Shown here piece after piece: positions 3,399-7,043 of a stretch of 7,043 bases of DNA (within the stretch, counting starts at the first letter, position 1; the number at the start of each line of letters is the position of its first letter). The translations under genes and the position numbers were made by a program. The DNA lies in the NCBI GenBank assembly GCA_028288905.1, contig JAQGHJ010000682.1, positions 1-7,043 on the forward strand, in the 5' to 3' direction. Below the pieces are notes generated by a model. That model made no database searches, had not been told where the DNA came from, and saw only the letters and a list, made by a program, of their open reading frames with translations. This stretch comes from Phycisphaerales bacterium (GTDB taxonomy: Bacteria > Planctomycetota > Phycisphaerae > Tepidisphaerales > Tepidisphaeraceae).

Positions 3399-5078
3399 AT
3401 GCCAGCTTTGATCGCCATACATTCTCGGACCTTCCCCGTCCCCGCTTCGCTGCCGTTGGAGGCCGCCCGCCGCCCCGCCGCCGCCTGGCCGGTCCGGCGG
3501 CAGCTGACGTACATCACGGTCGCCTGGATGTTCGGGTCGATCTGGTTCAACGTCACCCAGGGCGCGGTGATGACGATGTTCCTCAAGGGGCTTGGGGCGT
3601 CGCCGCTGCAGTTCGGGCTGATGGCGGCGATGCCGTACGTCGCGCAGCTGTTGTCGGTGCCGGGCAGCCTGCTCGTGGAGCGGACGGGGAACCGCAAGCG
3701 GATCTTCCTCGACTGCCACCTGCTGCAGCGGAGCCTGACGCTGGTCATCGCGGCCGCCCCGGTCGCCCTGCTGGCGTGCTACGGGCCGGCCGGCGCGGGG
3801 CACGCGGCGGCGCTGGTGCTCGGGCTGATGTTCGTGCTGCACGCGGCCGGGGCGACGGGCGGGCCGGCGTGGGTGAGCTGGATGGCGGACGTGGTCCCGG
3901 CCCGGGTGCGGGGCAAGTACTTCGCCGGCCGGCGGCAGTGGGGCATCGTGACGGCCGTCCCGGCGGCGCTGGCGATCGGGTGGGGGATGGACCGGCTCTG
4001 CTCGTCCGGTGGCGGGTCGGGCGGCGGGGCTGGGTCCTCTGCGGGCGGGTCGCCGCTGGCCGGGGTGCCGGCGGTCGTGTTCTGGGGGGCGGCGCTGCTG
4101 GCGGCGTCCACGTTCTTCGGGCTGATGGACATCGTGCTGTTCGCCCCGGTCCCGCACGCCGCCCGGCCGCCGCGGGCCGGGCGGGAACTGCTCGCCTCCT
4201 TCGCCGCCCCGCTGCGGGACAAGCGGTTTTTGACGCTCTCGACGTTCGTCGGGGCGCTGAACTTCACGGTCGGGTTCACGAACCAGTTCGCGACGCTGTA
4301 CGTGATCGACCGGCTGAAGGTCGACCACATCCACGCCCAGGTGATGCTGCTCGTGACGCCGATGCTCGTGCAGTGGGCCCTGCTGCCGGCGTGGGGGGCG
4401 GCCGTCGACAAGATGGGCCAGCGGCCGCTGCTCGTGCTCAGCGGGCTGGGGCTGATTCCGATGGGGTTCGGTTGGTGCCTGATGGGCGAGGGGTCGGCAT
4501 GGCTCGGGTACGTGCTGTTCGCCGGCGGGACGGCGCTGTGGACCGGGGTGGAGGTGGCGAACTTCAACGCCGTGATCGACGCCAGCGGGCGGGCGGCGGC
4601 CCCGGGTACGAAGCCGGGGATGAAGCCGGGGGTGAAGCCGGCCGGCGGGAGCGGGTACCACGCAGTGAACACGGTGCTCGTGAACGCGTTCGGGTGCGCC
4701 GGCGGGCTGGCGGCCGGGCTGATCGCGGCCGGCGTCGGCGGCCGGACGTGGCAACCGGTGGCGTGGTTCCGGCCGGGCGACTTCTACGACGCCCTGTTCG
4801 CCCTGAGCGGGGCGGTGCGGGTGCTGGCGGTGGTGGCGATCGTCCCGCTGATGGCCGACCCCGCCGCCAAGGGCGTGGGGGCGACGGCGAGGTTCCTCGT
4901 CGCGTTCACCGCCGGTCGGGTGGGCGAGCTCGCGGCGGCGGTCGGCCGGCGGGTGCGGCCGGTGACGGCGAAGCCGGCGGAAGGCGAAGACGGCAGCGAC
5001 GACGGCTGGGACGGGCCGGCACCGATCGGTGCAATCGGTTTGGATGCGGAACCGGCCGAAGGCCGGGCGGCGGCGTAG
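3399..5078 (+). CDS. major facilitator superfamily (MFS) transporter, 559 aa
   Basis: This is a polytopic inner-membrane protein. About twelve hydrophobic segments can be followed, among them about 38-62, 70-94, 112-130, 136-152, 182-198, 223-249, 279-302, 312-333, 344-364, 368-388, 425-446 and 465-485. A motif-A-like loop, VERTGNRKR (93-101), follows the second helix, and WVSWMADVVPARVRGKYFAG (158-177) is the family's loop between helices 4 and 5. The substrate cannot be predicted. There are three oddities: a Gly/Ser-rich loop (202-219), a [T/M/V]KPG repeat in a late loop (404-415), and a soluble acidic tail after residue 525. At 559 aa it is longer than the usual 400-450 because of these. 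The start at 3399 is chosen because the in-frame extension to 3213 is non-conserved, low-complexity sequence. No clear Shine-Dalgarno sequence is visible. Confidence 0.88.
   Translation: MPALIAIHSRTFPVPASLPLEAARRPAAAWPVRRQLTYITVAWMFGSIWFNVTQGAVMTMFLKGLGASPLQFGLMAAMPYVAQLLSVPGSLLVERTGNRKRIFLDCHLLQRSLTLVIAAAPVALLACYGPAGAGHAAALVLGLMFVLHAAGATGGPAWVSWMADVVPARVRGKYFAGRRQWGIVTAVPAALAIGWGMDRLCSSGGGSGGGAGSSAGGSPLAGVPAVVFWGAALLAASTFFGLMDIVLFAPVPHAARPPRAGRELLASFAAPLRDKRFLTLSTFVGALNFTVGFTNQFATLYVIDRLKVDHIHAQVMLLVTPMLVQWALLPAWGAAVDKMGQRPLLVLSGLGLIPMGFGWCLMGEGSAWLGYVLFAGGTALWTGVEVANFNAVIDASGRAAAPGTKPGMKPGVKPAGGSGYHAVNTVLVNAFGCAGGLAAGLIAAGVGGRTWQPVAWFRPGDFYDALFALSGAVRVLAVVAIVPLMADPAAKGVGATARFLVAFTAGRVGELAAAVGRRVRPVTAKPAEGEDGSDDGWDGPAPIGAIGLDAEPAEGRAAA
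4608..4643 (+). repeat. three 12-bp tandem units inside the MFS gene
   Basis: The units are ACGAAGCCGGGG, ATGAAGCCGGGG and GTGAAGCCGGCC, encoding TKPGMKPGVKPA. The repeat keeps the reading frame and sits in a predicted loop between the tenth and eleventh membrane segments. It looks like a recent slippage expansion that lengthens a flexible basic loop. Confidence 0.75.
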
Positions 5079-5658
5079 GCCCAGTCCATTTGGCCTGCGT
5101 CCGAGCGACCAGAGGCCGGCGTGTCCGGAAGCCGATGTTCTCGCCGGTCGTTGCGTACCGGAAAGGGAAGGCGCCCGCCCTCCGATCCGCCGGAAGCTCG
5201 CCCCGGCGTGTCATAGCCCTGCTCCCGCCGCTTGCAACCGCTCTACCACGGCGGGAAGATCGCCTCCGATCGCTGCGGCGGGCCCGGTCCGGTGTTCGGG
5301 CCCGACCCGAACACCGAACCGCCGACCGGCCGCGGGCGTACCGTCCGGGATCGCGCGGGACCGCCGCCCCCGGAGCGGGTTAGCGATGATTTCGGTCCGC
5401 CGCACCGTCCCCGCCTTCGGGCGGGCGGGCGGCGGACAGACCGCGATTGATCGTCGGCCGACGGACCGGCCGATAGACCGATGGGCCGCAGCACTGGGAC
5501 CGCCCCGCTACCGTAGGCGGGCGGCGGCCCGACCGCTGCGGTGGCTCGTTTCGGTTGAGGGTCACGAGGACCACGGCTTGGCAGGGCGCGACGACGCGCC
5601 TCACCTCCCCCGCCGCCGGCTCCCGCGTCGACCCGCAGCCAAGGATGGCCTGGGTTTC
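5079..5658 (+). other. 580-bp non-coding region upstream of murA, rich in hairpins
   Basis: No credible gene is present. An open frame runs in phase with murA from 5029, but its translation is arginine/proline-rich and unlike any MurA extension. Three clean hairpins are visible: an 11-bp stem with a 5-base loop (5290-5316, CGGTGTTCGGG/CCCGAACACCG), a 6-bp stem with a TTCG tetraloop (5410-5425, CCCGCC/GGCGGG), and a 7-bp stem with a 6-base loop (5454-5473, TCGGCCG/CGGCCGA). None is followed by a T tract. The first may end or stabilise the MFS transcript. The others may belong to a long murA leader. No tRNA or known riboswitch was recognised. Confidence 0.45.
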
Positions 5659-6969
5659 ATGGCAGACAGCTTCCTCATCCGCGGCGGGGCCCGGCTCACG
5701 GGCAAGGTCGAGATCTCCGGTTCCAAGAACAGCGCGCTGCCGATCCTGGCCGCCTGCCTGCTCGCCGAGGGTAAGACGACCCTGAAGTCCGTCCCCCGCC
5801 TCAGCGACATCGACTCGATGGTGAAGCTGCTCGGGGAGATGGGCTGCCACGTCTTCCGGCACGAGCCGACCGAGGCCCGCGTCGGGGCCCTGCCGCCGCT
5901 GAACGGCAACCTCGACATCGAGGTGACGGACGAGCGGGTCAGCGAGGCCCGGTACGACATCGTCAAGACGATGCGGGCCAGCATCTGCGTGCTCGGCCCG
6001 CTGCTGGCCAAGCGGAAGCGGGCGGTCGTCAGCATCCCCGGCGGGTGCGCGATCGGCGACCGCCCGGTCGACCTGCACGTCCGCGGGCTGCAGAAGCTCG
6101 GAGCCGAGTTCACCACCGAGGGCGGGAACATCGTCGGCACGGTCCGCGGCCGGCTCAAGGGCTGCCGCATGTACCTCGGCGGGGCGATGGGCCCGACCGT
6201 GCTCGGGACGATCAACGTCATGTGCGCCGCGGCGCTGGCCGAGGGCGAGACGGTGCTGGTCGGGGCGGCGTGCGAGCCGGAGGTCACCGACTGCGCCAAC
6301 CTGCTGAACAAGATGGGGGCGAAGATCACCGGGCACGGCACCCCGGAGATCCGGATCGAGGGCGTGGACAAGCTGGTCGGGGCCGAGCACCGGATCATCC
6401 CCGACCGCATCGAGTGCGGCACGTTCATGATGGCGGCCGCGATCACGAACGGGGAGCTGGAGCTCAAGCACTGCAACCTCGACCACCTGATCGCGGTGCA
6501 GGACCGGCTGGACGAGGTGGGGGTGAAGATCCGGCGCGAGAACGGGACGATCTTCGTGTCGAGCAGCCGCCGGCTGAACCCGATTGAGATGACGACCCAG
6601 CCGTTCCCCGGGTTCCCGACGGACCTGCAGGCCCAGCTGATGGCGCTGCTGTGCCTGGCCGACGGGATGAGCGTGATCACCGAGCGGATCTTCCCGGACC
6701 GGTTCCTGCACGTCGGGGAGCTGAACCGGATGGGGGCCAAGATCCGCAAGGAGGGCCCGACCGCGATCGTGCACGGGGTGAAGGAGCTGCAAGGGGCGGC
6801 CGTCATGTGCAGCGACCTGCGGGCGTCGGCGGCGCTGGTGCTGGCCGGGCTGGCGGCGAAGGGCCAGACCCGGCTCGACCGCGTGTACCACATCGACCGC
6901 GGGTACGAGAAGATCGAGCAGAAGCTGATGGCCGTCGGGGCGGACATCGAGCGGGTGGCGGAGCGGTGA
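5659..6969 (+). CDS. murA: UDP-N-acetylglucosamine 1-carboxyvinyltransferase (MurA), 436 aa
   Basis: This cytoplasmic enzyme transfers enolpyruvate from PEP to UDP-GlcNAc, the first committed step of peptidoglycan synthesis. It is full length with the two-domain EPSP-synthase fold. Substrate-binding K23 and N24 lie in GSKNSALPIL. The catalytic loop PGGCAIGDRPVDLH carries Cys130 (equivalent to E. coli Cys115, the fosfomycin target) and R135 (E. coli R120). PTDLQAQ holds D322 (E. coli D305). SDLRASAALVLAG and DRVYHIDRGYEKIE (408-421) form the conserved C-terminal region. The start at 5659 (MADSFLIRGGARLTG) fits the family; an upstream in-frame ATG at 5387 would add an unrelated 90-residue arginine-rich extension. 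A weak AGGA lies 13 bases upstream. The gene appears to be transcribed alone and to end at the hairpin at 7007. A cell-wall enzyme here is consistent with planctomycetes having peptidoglycan. Confidence 0.97.
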   Translation: MADSFLIRGGARLTGKVEISGSKNSALPILAACLLAEGKTTLKSVPRLSDIDSMVKLLGEMGCHVFRHEPTEARVGALPPLNGNLDIEVTDERVSEARYDIVKTMRASICVLGPLLAKRKRAVVSIPGGCAIGDRPVDLHVRGLQKLGAEFTTEGGNIVGTVRGRLKGCRMYLGGAMGPTVLGTINVMCAAALAEGETVLVGAACEPEVTDCANLLNKMGAKITGHGTPEIRIEGVDKLVGAEHRIIPDRIECGTFMMAAAITNGELELKHCNLDHLIAVQDRLDEVGVKIRRENGTIFVSSSRRLNPIEMTTQPFPGFPTDLQAQLMALLCLADGMSVITERIFPDRFLHVGELNRMGAKIRKEGPTAIVHGVKELQGAAVMCSDLRASAALVLAGLAAKGQTRLDRVYHIDRGYEKIEQKLMAVGADIERVAER

Positions 6970-7006
6970 GCGGGCCGGCACGGGCCGGATGACGAGCGGA
7001 TCCCTA

Positions 7007-7043
7007 GCACGCCCGGGCCGGACTTTGTCCGGCCCGGGCGTGC
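7007..7043 (+). terminator. perfect 17-bp hairpin downstream of murA
   Basis: GCACGCCCGGGCCGGAC is followed by the loop TTT and its exact complement, 37 bases after the murA stop. Its stability and position suggest a transcription terminator. Any T tract would lie just outside the window, so intrinsic termination cannot be confirmed. Because it is symmetrical, it could also act on a convergent gene to the right. Confidence 0.65.

Noticed and set aside
3090..4754. Minus-strand frame joining the CNNM protein to a long region opposite the MFS gene
   Set aside because: The part above 3089 is the antisense of the MFS transporter and is rich in Arg, Pro and His. Only the segment from 3089 down encodes the CNNM protein.
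5290..5316. Intrinsic terminator of the MFS gene
   Set aside because: The 11-bp hairpin is strong but lies more than 200 bases past the stop and has no T tract, so it is only described as a hairpin.
5447..5476. Possible sigma-70 promoter (TTGATC, then CGATAG) for murA
   Set aside because: The -10 match is poor and the region is full of similar GC-rich words; it is not distinguishable from chance.
5029..5658. Open frame in phase with murA that would add about 210 residues to its N-terminus
   Set aside because: The translation is arginine/proline-rich, overlaps the end of the MFS gene, and resembles no MurA domain. Absence of stops is expected at this GC content.
1..7043. CRISPR array, tRNA, rRNA or insertion sequence
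   Set aside because: No regularly spaced identical repeats, no cloverleaf with a T-loop motif, and no transposase reading frame were seen on either strand.

Overview
The window looks like chromosomal DNA from a high-GC bacterium, most likely a planctomycete of the Gemmata/Isosphaera type. This is an inference from the very GC-rich core genes, the general lack of clear Shine-Dalgarno sequences, and the style of the MFS, CNNM and SMI1/KNR4 proteins. No rRNA or tRNA is present to settle the taxonomy.

The window has two parts. The left part (1 to about 1859) is a run of small genes, all on the minus strand: an SMI1/KNR4 (SUKH) protein, two unrecognised proteins of 143 and 103 aa, and a dihydrofolate reductase-like (RibD C-terminal) protein cut by the window edge. 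The genes are separated by three related elements of 94 to 103 bp with the layout of integron attC sites: an R''-type box ending in TAAC, a long imperfect hairpin with extra bases on the 5' arm, and an R'-type box beginning GTTAT. The 5' box of each cassette is the reverse complement of the R'' box at that same cassette's 3' end (11 bp in cassette 1, 12 bp in cassette 3, 9 of 10 in cassette 2). This is expected if each unit was once a circle joined at its own attC. I therefore read the region as a promoterless cassette array, and as a CALIN (attC cluster without an integrase), because no tyrosine recombinase gene is visible on the attI-proximal side. All three stop codons lie inside R'' boxes, and one start codon lies inside an R' box.

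The right part (2049 to 7043) is ordinary chromosome: a CNNM/DUF21-CBS membrane protein (minus strand), a divergently transcribed MFS transporter (plus strand), and murA (plus strand) for the first committed step of peptidoglycan synthesis, followed by a perfect 17-bp hairpin. The gaps at 1860-2048, 3090-3398 and 5079-5658 appear non-coding. They hold palindromes, a G-quadruplex motif, an AT-rich promoter candidate and several hairpins.

The four cassette genes probably do not form one pathway. They share a recombination history rather than a function. The cassette region also looks less GC-rich: one sampled 60-base line in it (1021-1080) is about 57% GC, against about 75% for one in the MFS gene (4501-4560).
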